Assembly: GCF_949628215.1 (NCBI RefSeq)
Contig: NC_134282.1
Location: 15,232,723 to 15,296,722, forward strand
Reading direction: 5' to 3'
Source: Phalacrocorax aristotelis
Taxonomy: Eukaryota; Chordata; Aves; Suliformes; Phalacrocoracidae
DNA: 64,000 nt
The position numbers and the translations under genes were made by a program. Below the pieces are notes generated by a model that was not told the DNA's origin, searched no databases, and saw only the letters and a list, made by a program, of their open reading frames with translations. Below, piece by piece: positions 11,701 to 24,590 of this stretch; position 1 is the first letter of the stretch; the number at the start of each line of letters is the position of its first letter.

Positions 11701-14700
11701 GGCAAGGGGCAGCATACTCCAGGGTGGCCCCTGCCCAAGCTGGGGTCCTACAAGCCCATCTCAGTGTCTTGGGACTGAGAGCCATGGGTTTGTTTGTGAA
11801 CCTCTTGCTTCCTTAATGTGTCTCCCTTTGCACTGCGTTGGACAGTGTCCAAACAGACACTTATCTTCCTTCCAACTGGAAGCTGTGCAGGCTCATGCCG
11901 GCTGCTGTCTGAGGAACTGCTCTCCATTTCAAAAGAAATCAGTCCAGCTTTGTTTCCAAGCCTCTATTAATCATATTTTCCAACTCTTCTTGTCTTCTAG
12001 CAGTGGGCTCTTCTTGGCCATTTGAGCTGGAGAATACAGGAACCTTGGCTGGGTTTAGCCCTGGTCTAGACCTGCAGTTTAAGCTCCCTCTTCCTGACCC
12101 TGGTCCACTACAGAAAATCCTGCCAGGCGGGATGGGTGGCACTGGCCTGGGCAGCTTGCTGGTGGTAGGAGTGAGCACCGGATACTTGCTCTGCTTGAAA
12201 TATGCTTCTAGGCCAGAAGGTTTCCCCTGTATATTATCTTGCCAAATAAATCACCACCGCAGAAGGACCTGGGGTCACTCCAAATCATTCACAATGAGAG
12301 TTTAAAGGCTACAGTCAACCCCAAATCTGTACCTGGCTATGTGCCATAGCTGCCATGCCCCATCATGGGTGTGATCTGTTCCTATGTGGGGACCAGGGGA
12401 GTCTTTTAAAAAGCAGAAGTGAATGTCCTTCCCTTGTTTAGGCAGGCATGGCCTCCACAGCTGCTAGTGCTCATGGCAAGAGCTCATGTGGCACCTCTGC
12501 TTGTTGCTGGTGGTGCATCTGTGCCAGGAGTGCTCCAGGCTCAGAAAAGTCACTGGTGCTCCCTGGGAGCTGATGCACCAGAAAGGCTGATGCAGCTGTA
12601 AGAAACTGACGCTAATTATTGAAGGTGCTTGTGACTCAGCTGTACCTTGGGGACATGAGATCTGTTCAGCCCCCACAAGCTTGTTGGCTGCAGAACAACC
12701 CATGCCATGTCCCATCCTGTAGCAACACCTGCAATATATCTGCTTTCACTGAGAAATAGCCTTGCGCTCTGCACAGCCCTGTGACTCCACTCCTTGAAGC
12801 CCCTTCCCACATGCTGACAGATGTCCTGCCCTGCTCCAGCCTGCAACAGCAGTGTTGTTGGTCTGGCTCCCATGTGTCCTGGGACTGTCTGCAGCACCTT
12901 GCATGCCAATGGCATCCACATGCTGCTTTGTGCATCAGCTGTCACCATGCAGTAGACCATATACCCACTGTGAACAGTCCCAAGAAGGACCAAAAGGAGT
13001 CAGAGAGGATCCAGTGAAGGGTATCTGAAACAGCCCTAGAGGCTGTGGACTTGGCACGCTTGCCTGGAGTTGCCAGACCTGACATGCTTTGCACCATGGA
13101 GCAGGCAGGCATCCTTCAAAAAGGCCTGGCCCTGGATGTGAAGAGTTAAATCATGGTATACATCCAGTCCTGCTGTGATCTGTCAGCCTGGACACATGTA
13201 GTCTACAGAGAAAAACAGGCAGGGCAATTTCCTGATTTAAATGAATTTCAGAGACCACCACAGGAAGGAACTTGGGATGTGTCCAAAGGGTAACCAGGCC
13301 ATGGAAAAATACCAGGGAGGGGAAGGGGCCAATGGAATTGGGGCTTGAATTTTCCCCTTTGTCACTACAGAGGTGGTACCCACCATTGCATTTTCTAGTT
13401 AGGAGCCCAAGTTAACAAATTTAGGACACTTTAAATGTCAGATTGTTGAAGAATCAGCTTTTCCTAAGGGGAAGCTTCCCTGGGAGCCTGAGCCCTTCCC
13501 AGCTGGCATTTCATGTTATTTACTCAATTGCTTATTGTACCTGTGTCCTGAGTATAAATCAGAAAAGCTCTTTGCTTTTTTTGTCTACAGCCAAGACACT
13601 ATTTAGATGACGCTCTGTGCGAGTAACCTCTGCGCTCCTGCAGCAGTGCCAGGAACTCATCTACCCTGTTCCTCCTCTCCATGGCACACTACAGACACAG
13701 AGGACAGTGGCTTTCTTATCTCCTGTTGACCTGGTCTTGCAAGACATTGTTGCTAAGGCAATTCTCAGTCCTCACAGGGTCCCCCCATGTCTCCCCGTGC
13801 ACCTCTTTTGGAGGAGGATCGCTCTGCTTGGCAGAGATGAGCTGTAGATGAGACTTGTGCTTTTTTTTTCTAGGCAGATCATTTCCCACATCAGCATGTG
13901 GGGTTGGAGAAGCATCCCAGGAGCAGATGCGCTGCTGTGGCCTGTGCTGGGGGTGGGGAGTCCATGCCGTGCCCAGCTCCCATCCAGAGCTCGTCTAAAA
14001 CCATGTCTGTCTGTCTGCCTCAGCCTCTCAGTGCCTCACTGTAGTGTTGCTTGCTTACATGGGGATTGCATTCCTAGGGGAGCTTTGCAGTTTGCAGAAG
14101 ACACTTTGTGGGCAAAAGGACCTTGGCTGGTGTCCCTCACTGGGGCTGAATGCCAGGGTTGGGCAGCTGACACTGCTATCTGCTGGAGGCTACAAGACAT
14201 CACCTGGTTCAGGAAGTCCCAGGGCCACAAATTCTTGATGACTGGTGGCACATCCTGGGACATACTATTAAACTTACCCTCTTCTCGCACCCTTCTATGG
14301 GAGTCTGCTGTGTGCTACAGCTGGAGCTGGGATGCTGGGTGAGATGGGATCCTGAGCAAGGTAGCCCCTTGCTGTAGCCCAGGGCAGCTGCTCCTCTGCT
14401 AAGTAATTTTTATTTCACTGTAGCTCACAACAGTGAAGTCATTGTCTCTTTTTCCATAGTAATTTCCAAGGATTCCAGACACAGGAGGGTCCTCAAGATG
14501 CTGGTGGCTTTGCAAAGAAGTAGCATCTTGTGGTGCCTGCTTTCAGTGGCCCCACTTGTCAGCATATGTCCTTGTTACCCTTGCAGCGATCCTGGCACAA
14601 ACTTGGTGACAGACCAGGTGTGGGATAAAAATGACAGTTCAGGGGGTCAAGATATTCCTGAAAAATGTCTGAGCCTAGAGAGGAGAACTGAAGCTGAACC

Positions 14701-17700
14701 AGGTCACAGAGACCAGAGGGCTGGGCTTACAAATGTAGTGGTCCATGTATTGGGGACTTGGGTGGTATTTCTGTACAAAAAAGAACTGGCAGAGCACAGA
14801 GGAGAGAGACATAAAGGCATGTCCCATTTATTTTCATCCCAGGGACCAAAACTTCCCCAGCAGCAAAGCTTCTCAGTCATTAAAAGTCAGTTGAATAGAA
14901 AGCTTTTTTGCAGGTGCCCTCGGCACCAGCACAGACTGGATTGCAGAGATGGTATCTGCAGAAAATACAAGCTGTAAGAAAAGGTGCTAATTGATCACTA
15001 CTGAGTAAATTTATCATCCTACTCAAGATGCTGGAATTAATAGAATAAAAGCCTTGTAGACAGTATGGAGGTTATTATGTCTGGCTATCATCAACCTTAA
15101 TTCAAAATTCTCATTCCAAGGATGCCTGAGTGAACACTTGTGCAACATTAAAAGCTGAGTAAGCCTGGCTTTTTTTATAAATTCTCTCGCTATTTTCCTG
15201 TCTCATGATGTAATTTCATGGTTATTATTTTAATAGCATCCTAATCAATGCTTTTTTAGATTTAAAAATTTGTATGAAATTTAGTACCCTAGTAAAGGAT
15301 TCAATTTGCTGGTCGGGGCGTGGATTTTATTTAAAGAAACTGAAATACATGTGAGAATCCTTTTACACAAAAGGTACCTCAGCCTTAGGGAACTGTATCT
15401 CCCAGTGTTTGCTGTGCTGGGATCCTGGGGTCTCCCAGACTGTGACTGTGAGTTAGGAAGCAGGGTTGCATACAGTGGAACAGCAGGAATGGGTTGCGAG
15501 CAGTATGCCGCAAACCCCTCATGCCCCTTCCAGCAGTGCAAGTCATGGGGAGCAGTGTGTTTTGGGATGAGACCTGCAGGTGTGTCCCTCCCCATCTGCA
15601 GGGTCCAAGTCTCGTGGCAGCAGCACGGGAGCATCCTGAGCATGCCACTGCAGGTTTCTGTTGGAAGGGCCTGGAGCCCCTCTGGCAGTGCAGTACCAAG
15701 CTGGGACATGCAAGCATTCATCCTGCATGCAAAATAAATCTGCATTTGCAAAGTGTGGAAATGGGTGTTTATAGGCTCTCCTACAAAGCCCATATTCATG
15801 AGCATGCTTTTCATGTTAGCATCACTCTCTAGTCTTCCTATTTCTTCCCAAGTCGACTCCTCCTTTCATATGGAAATCCTTCACTCCCAATATATTTTCA
15901 CCCATGCCGGGCTCCTGGGGCTGGAGCAGAGTTTTCTCAGAGGTCTGGGCCCTTAGCTGGAGGAAGCAAATGTCCTCTGGTGACCTGAGGAGTCTGAGGT
16001 AGCTGCCCAAATGCTGGGAACTCTCTGTGCTGATCCACATCAAAGTGCTTGGTTGCCTTTTTTTATGGCTCCACGTAGAGATAAAACCTATGAAAGCCCC
16101 AACAGTAGATTCTCATGCCTGTCACAGGGCTGAAAGTGGTGATCCATCATCTGCCGGCCATCCCTCCCACCCATGGCCCAGGCCTGGGGATGTGGCTGCT
16201 AGGGCACTTCCCAGACTGAACTTCAGAGGGAGCAGTGTGTTACGGGTAGCACTGGTCACAAACGGTGGTTGTGTCATCTCACAGAAGCCGGGAAGCTCCC
16301 AAGAGGTCTTTTTGGGGATGTTGTAGGCTGGGAGCAGGAGCGGCAGCAGTGCCCTGCACTGGTTGGGGTGCCATGGTGGGAAGGTGGCTGGGGATGATGC
16401 TGAGAAGGATGTGTGCAGATGTTGAATCACTTGGCCGGGTATGATGTTTCTTGTGCCAAAATAAAACATTAATTTGCTTTGCTTTGACTTTGCAATGCCT
16501 GTGTGCTTCAGGTGGTGTGTATCTCAGCAAAGTCAGATAGAAAACTAAAGGTTGATGCTGCAGAAATAAATATTCCTAAAAGTAAAGAGGGAGTCTGAAA
16601 GCAAGCCCTGCTCCAAGGCAGGCAGCTCCAGGAAAGGACACAGTGTTCCTGCCCTGTGGGAGTATGTTTGGAAACACTATGCCTGCAGCACTTGCTGAGT
16701 AAACGGAGTCTGGGGAGGGAAACAACTGTGGGTGTGGGTGAAGCTCAGCTGGTGAGCATCCAGCACCCAGAGCCAGGTGAGCATCCCCTACTCAGGGTCC
16801 TCTCTCGGGCAGCTGCACAGCCTGAACTGGAGAGCTCAGTTTGTTCCCACACCAAAAATAAACGTGTAGGAACACAAGACCTGGAAAGGAGACAGGCAGC
16901 AAGGCTTTTCTCATGGTACCTCAGAGAAAAGAAAAGCAGATACCTGCAATAACTTGCCGTATTAAGCTTAAGGGCAGCTTCAGCATCTTGGAAGCAAGTG
17001 AAATAATTTGCGGTATCCTGTTACTGCAATTATGCTTCTCTGCAACCAGAAGGGACAAGTCATTAGTGACACTGAGAAACCACTTGAGGAAAATCTGTGT
17101 GGATTGATCTGCTGTTGTGAATAAGATATATGCTGCTGTCTTTTAGCAAGAGGGCATGTTTGTGATAGACTCCTATTTCGTGTGTATTAAAGATCCCACT
17201 GAAACCTCCAGATTTATTTATGAAAACACTCTTGGGGCACCAACTGCACTCTGTGTAATTTCATTCAGGCTTTACAGTGAGTAGAGCTTGAATTAAGTGT
17301 GTAACTGCCCACAAAACCCCATTTGTTTTATTGCTCTCCTGATGAGAGGGAGCAGAAGTTGCGGCTAGGGTTTGGAGGGCTGCATATCAAATCCACCAAT
17401 GTCTAGACAGAAAATAAATACAGTGCTGAGAGGGACGTGGTGGCCTGACCCTTTGCCGTGTGGACACGGTCTGAGGAGGACAGTCAGGATGGAGGGACAG
17501 GCTGGGGGGAGAAACGCATCCCTGGGAGTGGCTGAGGATGTGGGGGCCTGATGGCCATTGAGGGCTGCTCTGTCGGGACAGCTTTGCGCTGGGGACTTCC
17601 TTCTGGCCCAGCTGCAACACTGCGAGGGCTTAGAGCAGTTTAAACATTTACCTGCTTTAAGCTTTTAAGCCCTCTTTGATGGCCTCAAGTGTTCATCTGC

Positions 17701-20700
17701 ATGAAATGCTTAGGGTGTCCTAAGCAGCCTTGCATCCTTTGGGAGGCTCAGGGCTTGGAGCTGCCGCTCAGTGCTGTGGACCATGTAACAGGATTTGTGC
17801 TTGGTGTCATGGGTCTGCTGCCTCCCTGCCCTGCATGGGAGGGGACGCTGGAGGAGGTGCCCCCAGGACCCTCCCCGGCACAGCCTCCCTAAGATGGCTG
17901 GAGAGTGAGGGTGTGGGTGGTGCTGCCTGTCAGCTTGCCTTTGGGGTACATGAAGGTCCCCAGGAAGAGCCAGGGACCACCAGGAGCAAGGGCCAGGCGT
18001 GCTCCTGAAGGTTTGCATTGGCCTGGCATGGCTGGTCCAGGTTCAGCACAGCAGGGACCCAGCCCAGAGACTGCACAGCCCCAAACGCCCTGACTCCGTC
18101 TTTGCTGCCCACTGTTCTGGCAGTGCCCCTGCTAACACTGCATCCCTGCTGCCAGGGAAATAGTTAAGTAGCTGATAGGAAACAGCCAGAGCCTGGGCTG
18201 AGCTCTGTGTTCAAAAAGGCTTGCGAACAGTGAGGTTGGTGTGCATCGATCACCCACACAGGTGGCATGCCTGGAAGTGAGCAGGTCTGTGTCATGAGTT
18301 TCGCAGAAACCACAGCATTTCATGGCAGGTGTTTAACAAAATCCCCCCGCCACCCTCCAGCCCCCACTGCAGCCTCCCAGCCCCAGCCCAGCTGATGGTT
18401 CCTGGCAGCCTGGCCAGGTGTGTGTGACGTGGCCATGTGCCGGTGGCAGGACGTAGAAACCCGCTGTCCCTCCTGCCCTTTGCTCATCAGAGGTGTGAAG
18501 CTGGCCGGTGAGCAGCACATGCTGTGCCTAGTGCTTCCAGTTACCACCTGCTGCAGCCACCAGCAGCACTCTGGGGATGGGTAAATGAGCAGCAGAGCTG
18601 TTGGTACAAGCCAGCATTTACCGCTCCAGATGCTTTTGGGAAGAGCTGCCAGCCCCCTCCTTCCAGGCAGGGGTTTTGGTGCAGCACAGACATCCCCCAG
18701 CTGTGTTCACAGGGACTGATCCTGGCTAGTGCAAGCCTTCAGCCATTGCACAGCTGTCCTCTCCCAGTGGGACTGGGTGACTGTCTCTGGCACTGCTCCC
18801 CATCTCCTCTGGCAAGCCTCATCCCTACTTTCATCTGTTTGGGCAGAAATAGGGCTGCTGTTGTCCTGGTTTCCTAAGGAAACAAGGGTCGTGCAACCAT
18901 GGGTGTGTACCTGGTCATCTCCTTCCCTTCCAGGGATGTCTACTGGCATGTTTCATTTTGGGGCCCCAGATGTGAGCAGGAGCAGGCACTGCCTGACGGT
19001 CTCCCTGTCCAGCAGGGCTGCAGCAGGAGCTCGGCACTCACCCACCATGCACGGACTGCCTGGGGTGCCAACAGCCCCCCCACCCAGCCTGTGGTTTGCG
19101 GGGCAGGAGGCAGCTGAGAGTAGCGTGAAATGGGGCTTTTGTAGGTATTGCAGCAGTGAAGGGTCTGTGGGGAAGAGGTGTGGTTGTTGCAGTGGGATAA
19201 GATGTTTGTCAGACTCATTGGACTCATTGGACATACTTTGGGGCAGAACAAGCAAAACCATCCTTGGTTCTGCATGGAGACACCCTAGTGGTTAGCTGAT
19301 CCCCTGCTTCATGAGCCTGTAGTAATCCAGGGACCCTGGGGATTTTGGCAGTAAAATGAGAGAGGCAGGGTGCAGCCTGCTCGTCCCGGAGGCAGTGCTC
19401 ATGCAGCCTGCAGAGCCAGGAGCGTTTGCAGGAGCTTCACATGTCTTGGGGATAACAAGCACAGTGGAGAATGTCACTGTCTGCTCATGGGTGACTTATG
19501 CCTGGGAAGAGGCACGGCTCTGTTCCCAGGATACATTATCTACCCTTGGCCTTTTGTTTCACTGCAAGGGGTGTGTTTTGCCCACAGATTCTCCTGCAGC
19601 CTCAGTCACGCACAAGCTGGATATTTCCTGCTTTGGGTGCAGTCAGCATCTTTCCAGGAAGCTTTTAACTCCCAAATTTAGTTTAATAATGGATTAATAG
19701 ACTTATCAAACTCCTACAGTCCATGCGAAGATTTTGTGGGGCTCTCAGAAGTGCAGTAACACGTGAATGCAGGCAAGACTGGCAAAAGCAGGATCATCTC
19801 CTCCTCTTACTCTGCGTGTCCCTGCTCCACCCAGGACAGGGTGGGTACTGCTGGGAGGGGAGTGGGTCCAAGCTTCTCCCTGCCCAGCTGCACAGACATT
19901 GCAGGAGGGAAGGACACCTATGGCACAATGTATTGTCCAGGCCCTGCTTCCCTTCCCTGCTGCAGCCAGCACAGATTGCCTTCCCAGTTTGGCACTGATG
20001 TCTCCAAGGTCCAGAAGCCCCCATTGCCCCCAGATCAGCCTGTGCATGCTGAGTGCACCTGATGCAGGGAGCTCCCCACTCCTCCTGCCTCCATTGCTGC
20101 CTTGTTCCCAGGACTGCCCAACCATCTTCCAGACCACACTGACCTACAGAGACTGCCTTGGCTCTAATGGCACATCTGGGCTGATCAGCACTCAATAAAC
20201 ACCCCAGGGAAAAAGCCCTCCCTATAATTAGAGACAGCAACCTGCATCGCGTGCTCTTGCCACCCTGCATAAACAGGAGTCATGGCTAAAGTCAGCTTTT
20301 GAGCAACTGTGAGTTTTGGCTGTGCTGGAGCAGTCTGGCTTAGAAATTCTACTCTGGAGGGTGAAGACGCCAGTGTATTAATAGACGTGTCTCCATCTTT
20401 AGCCCTCGGGCTGAACGTTATTAGCATTTCTTTTTAGCAGTAAGGCTCAAACCTAATTTTACATTGTCTGAGTGTCTTAGACAAAACTAGAAAGGCCCTG
20501 AAACAGCCCTGGACAACAGCAAAGTGCCAGCTGTTGTCAGGGCTATTTGGGTGCCCCCATGCCGGCAGCCCATGCTGGCACTGGTGCTGCATGGTGGCAG
20601 AGCCTGGTGGAGGGGGCTGAGGGGCCACAGGGGAGAGGGGCTGGGGCAGTGGGCTGGGGTTTTGTGGGAGCAGCTTATCCCTCTTTGCTCTCAGGAGAAG

Positions 20701-23700
20701 TCACTGCCAGGGCTTTTCAAACCTCAGGCTTGCCGTGCAGAAGCCAGGGTCAGTGCTGATGCTGCCATTGCTTCTTGAAAACAAGGATTATCTGGTTAAA
20801 GACATTGGTTCCTGTGTCCCTTCCCAAGGGACCTTGTCCCTTCTGTCTGCTGTCTCTCCCTGCACCAGGGTATCCTCTAGGAGAAACCCAGCTTGGCTGC
20901 TCCGTGCTGGGGGGGCACCCTCCCCTTCCTCCACTCCCAGAAGAGGTCCTGACATTGCTCACAGCTTTTCCAGCAATGGCACACGATGCCAGCACAAGCA
21001 CGGCTGATCTGCCCCCTCACTAGCGCTGCCACAGATCCCAAAGGCACAACACCTCGCCTCATTAGCAGCTGTAGGTATGAAGCCAGTCTTGCCTGCCCAG
21101 ATTACTTGCCCAGTTGTTAGGATAAGACTGCTGGCAAAAGCACAGAGGAGAAATCACATCCCTGTGCTGGAAGTCAAAAACATTAATTAAACCTGCAGTA
21201 TCGCTGATTGCTATCTCAGGGGAGAGGCACAGGGTGAGAAAAAGCTCTGGGGAAGGAAACCCAGGGGAGGCTTTGTGAGGAGCCTTCCTATCCTTTAAAA
21301 ATGGGCTGGTTATTTCTCAGATACTGGTGTTTTCCTATGGGGAGGCTCTTGGAGTAGGCTGAGCTTGTGCCAGGGGTGAGCAGACATGCAGCCCCCGTAG
21401 GGCAGGGTCCATTGTCCCAGGACCCTCTCCAGCTAAATATATTTGATGCTGCCCAGGTAGGAGCCTTGCCCACACCAAAGGACCTGGCTGGCACTCCTGC
21501 AGCGGGCAGCCTGCCAGGGGCAGTCGGATGCCCACTGCTCAGTGCCCGGGGAAATCAGCCCTTTTTTTCTGGGTGTGGAAACTGGGCATCCCCTGAGAGC
21601 TGGGCCAGGAGCACCGTCACAGGGCACTGAGCTCTCTGCCCCCCTATAATGAGATAGTGACAGACCCGTTTAGGCTGCCTGTGTTATCAGGCAAAGCTGC
21701 AATTGCTCCAGAAATATTCATCCAGCTAAACTCCCTCATCATAAGCCATTTGCACCTTGTGGCTAAAGCACAATTAATCTAAGTATCTAAGCACAATTGC
21801 TTCAGCTGGATAAAGTCATGCCAGAGGCTTTCCTCTTAGACTGCAAATATCCAGCCCTCAAATGGCACCCAAAGTCTGCCGCCTGTGAGCCTTCAGCAGC
21901 CTCTCCTCTATGGACTCTGCCCGTCTCCCTGCTCACAAAGAGGGTGGCTGTGTGGGGGCAAAGTGCCCCTTCCCCCAGCACTCTGAGTGTGCCTGGCCTG
22001 GGGCTGTGGGCACAGCCCTGCCTACCTGCCTGTGCCCAGGACAAGGTCCTCCTTCACCAGCTGGGGCCAGCTAACACCCCCAGCCTCGCAGGGTCCCCCC
22101 GTGGTGACAGTGCTTGTGGGGAGGGGGTGCTGTCCCCATGCCCCAGCATGCTCTGAGGGACTGCCAGAGGGGACCTGGGCACTCCCACACCAGGGAGTTG
22201 TGGCGGTGGTCCCTTCCTGGTGCTTGTGGTGGCCACTTGTCATGCACCATGCCGTCCCCTGCGAGCTCTTTCGCTGGTGGTCCCGCTGCTGCTGTCCTGC
22301 TCCCTCCTGTTACCTGCTGCCTGCATGGGCAGGGGACCAACAGTCCCCAGGCCTTCCCCTCCCGGGGACCTGCTTATTCATCTGGCAGGGGCTGCAATGA
22401 GCTACTTGGGGCTGACTTTGCTCTTTTAGTGGAGAGGATGGAAACAGAGATGCAGGAGCAGGAGGAGGATATAGGACTGAGCATCAGGCTGTGGGGCAGG
22501 ATTAGGTGTTGAGCAACAGGCTGGGTGGCGGCTGGGTGCAGGGTTGCACAGCACCCGGGCAGTGCCAGCAGCTGCGGAGCCGGCTGGGCAGCATGTGCCA
22601 TGCTGGTGTCTGCTGCAGAAAGTCCTGTAATTAATGGGAATTTGTTCTGGTGGCACCAACAGATCAGGCAGCTAGGCAGGAGCCAGGCTGAGGGGTAAGG
22701 CAGGTTATCTGCCAGAGCAGCGTGGGGAAGAGCCCTGGCTTGCTCCAGCCCTGTGCCTGCGTGAGCATGATCAGCGCAAGAGCGGCAAAAGCGCAGTGGC
22801 ATTTGTAAGGAGCGGCTCCTGCCAGCCGGTCCTTTCATCCTGGCTTGTCTGACATTAAACGGTGTGAACAAACCTCCTTGCTTGCTTTGATTGCTTCCCA
22901 GGGATTCCCCCTTTTGCATGATAATGAAGTGATATTTTGCTGTATGAACAAACCTGAAAGTTGACATGGGAAGGACTTATCAGCTCTAAAGGTATTTGCA
23001 TGTTTACCAGAAAGAGGGAAAGAGCCACACAGGGATTAAATAGGGATAAATTTCAAGTGTTGGTGAGGACAGTGAAGATTTACAGCTCTCCTGGCGCTTT
23101 ATAAGAGAAGTTGTGCCCAGGGCTGTCATGGAGCAGCAAGATGGGATGAGTGTCTTAAATGCTTGCCTGAGTCACCCCTTTCAGTAGTGGTGCTCCTCTG
23201 GCTGGGTCTGCTCCTGCCTGCACCCAAGGGTGGGATAAGGCAGTGAAAAATGTGGTTTATTCTGAGTGGGCAGTGTCAAACAAGAGTTTTTCTCGTCACA
23301 CAATCTCCATTTCCCATTGACAACCCAGCTAGGTTTAGAGAGGGAAAATGTACAAAGCACTGACCACACCAGTGCCTGCTGTAGCAGACACTTTGCCATG
23401 GGTTGAGGTATGGTTTAGGTGCTCCAGGCAGGCATGTACCAATGTTTCTGGTTTTATTACTTAAGCTTTTTTTCCTTCAGCCAACACTAAGGAGAGCAGA
23501 GGAGCCAGACGGGATCAGGTCAAGCTGTGTTGCCTGGCGCAGGGGGGATGACACCACCCTCCCTTGCCTTGCAGATATGTGTGATCATCCCTCCTGCATC
23601 CCTAGTGCAGGTCAGGTTGGTGCTCGCTGGATGTGATGGCCACGCCAGCCTGCACTGGGACCCTTTTCAGGACCCTTGCCTGACTCCCACCAAGGAGTGA

Positions 23701-24344
23701 CACCAGTGGCTTTGTGGTCAGGTTAAGACAAAGTGGTACAGCTAACACCACAAATACCTGCGTGGTTGGCGCTTGCCTGTGCTGAATCACATCACCCAAG
23801 TGATATTTTTGAGCCTCTCTGCAAGGAAAGCAGTGTGCTGGGAATGATGTCTTATAGGCATGCAGTGCCGCAGCTCTGGCTGGTGTCTGCAAAAGCCACT
23901 TCCCTGACCCACTTACTCTGCCGCTATGCATCTCACCAGAGACCAGGTCCTGCTGGTGCTGATGAACACGTGTTTAATCCATGAAAAAGCTGAATCCAAC
24001 TTTTGCTAAAACACTTGACAGGACCATGGTATTGGAAAGTAATTTGCAAGCGAATCAGCAAAGTGCAACAGCACACCAGCTGCAAAATCAGGCACGTCAA
24101 CAGATCACAGGGTGAGGACATAGGCACAGCTGCCCTGGCACAGCCACAGGTCCAGCCCACCTGGGTCCTGCTGCTGCCATCCTGGCTGCTGGAGACCAGC
24201 CCATGCTCATTCTGTTGTTAATCTCATGGTTTTGTGGACAAGCGGTAGGGGAAAACGTCCCTCTGCAGAGCAGGGTGCAGTGGGGAGTGAGTGTCTCCTC
24301 TTCTGGGCTGCTCCTGGCCAGCTTTGGGCTCTCCAGCTCAGGAG
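5756..24344. other. Intergenic DNA with AT-rich candidate regulatory islands
   Basis: No exon, RNA gene or further clear repeat was recognised in this 18.6 kb. The background is GC-moderate and broken by short AT-rich islands: about 8030-8110 (contains TTATGTAA, a PAR-bZIP type site, and ATGCATTT), 10840-11090 and 15150-15300. These look like conserved non-coding elements in composition only; conservation cannot be tested here. A 174-codon open frame at 9622-10146 has no recognised domain. All other long frames look like chance products of stop-poor composition. Confidence 0.4.
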
Positions 24345-24590
24345 GAGACAGGGGAACTGGAGAGCATCCAGAGGAGAGCCGGCATACTGGTTGTGGCTGG
24401 AGCATGGGGAGGAGAGGCTGCAGGAGCTGGGCTGATCCGGGGAAGGGCAGGCTGGGGGAGTGTAGACACAGTACCAGTACTTTGCTGCAGATGGGTGGCA
24501 GAGGTCAGAGCCAGCTGCTCCAGGCAGCAAGGGGCAGCAGCCCCAAACTGGGGCTTGGGGGGGGTCCAGCCAGGCATTAGGAGAGTGTCT
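24345..24590 (+). mobile_element. Decayed CR1 LINE fragment
   Basis: The plus strand carries a degenerate version of the CR1 segment just upstream of the 3' end: 'ctggagagcatccagaggagagcc', then 'gaggagaggctgcaggagctgggct' near 24410-24435, and later 'ccccaaactggggct' followed by 'ggcattaggagag' near 24540-24588. In intact CR1 these correspond to the 'gaggagaggctgagggagctggg' and 'ggacattaggaaa' blocks. Divergence is high and the ends are approximate. It is non-functional. Confidence 0.6.
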
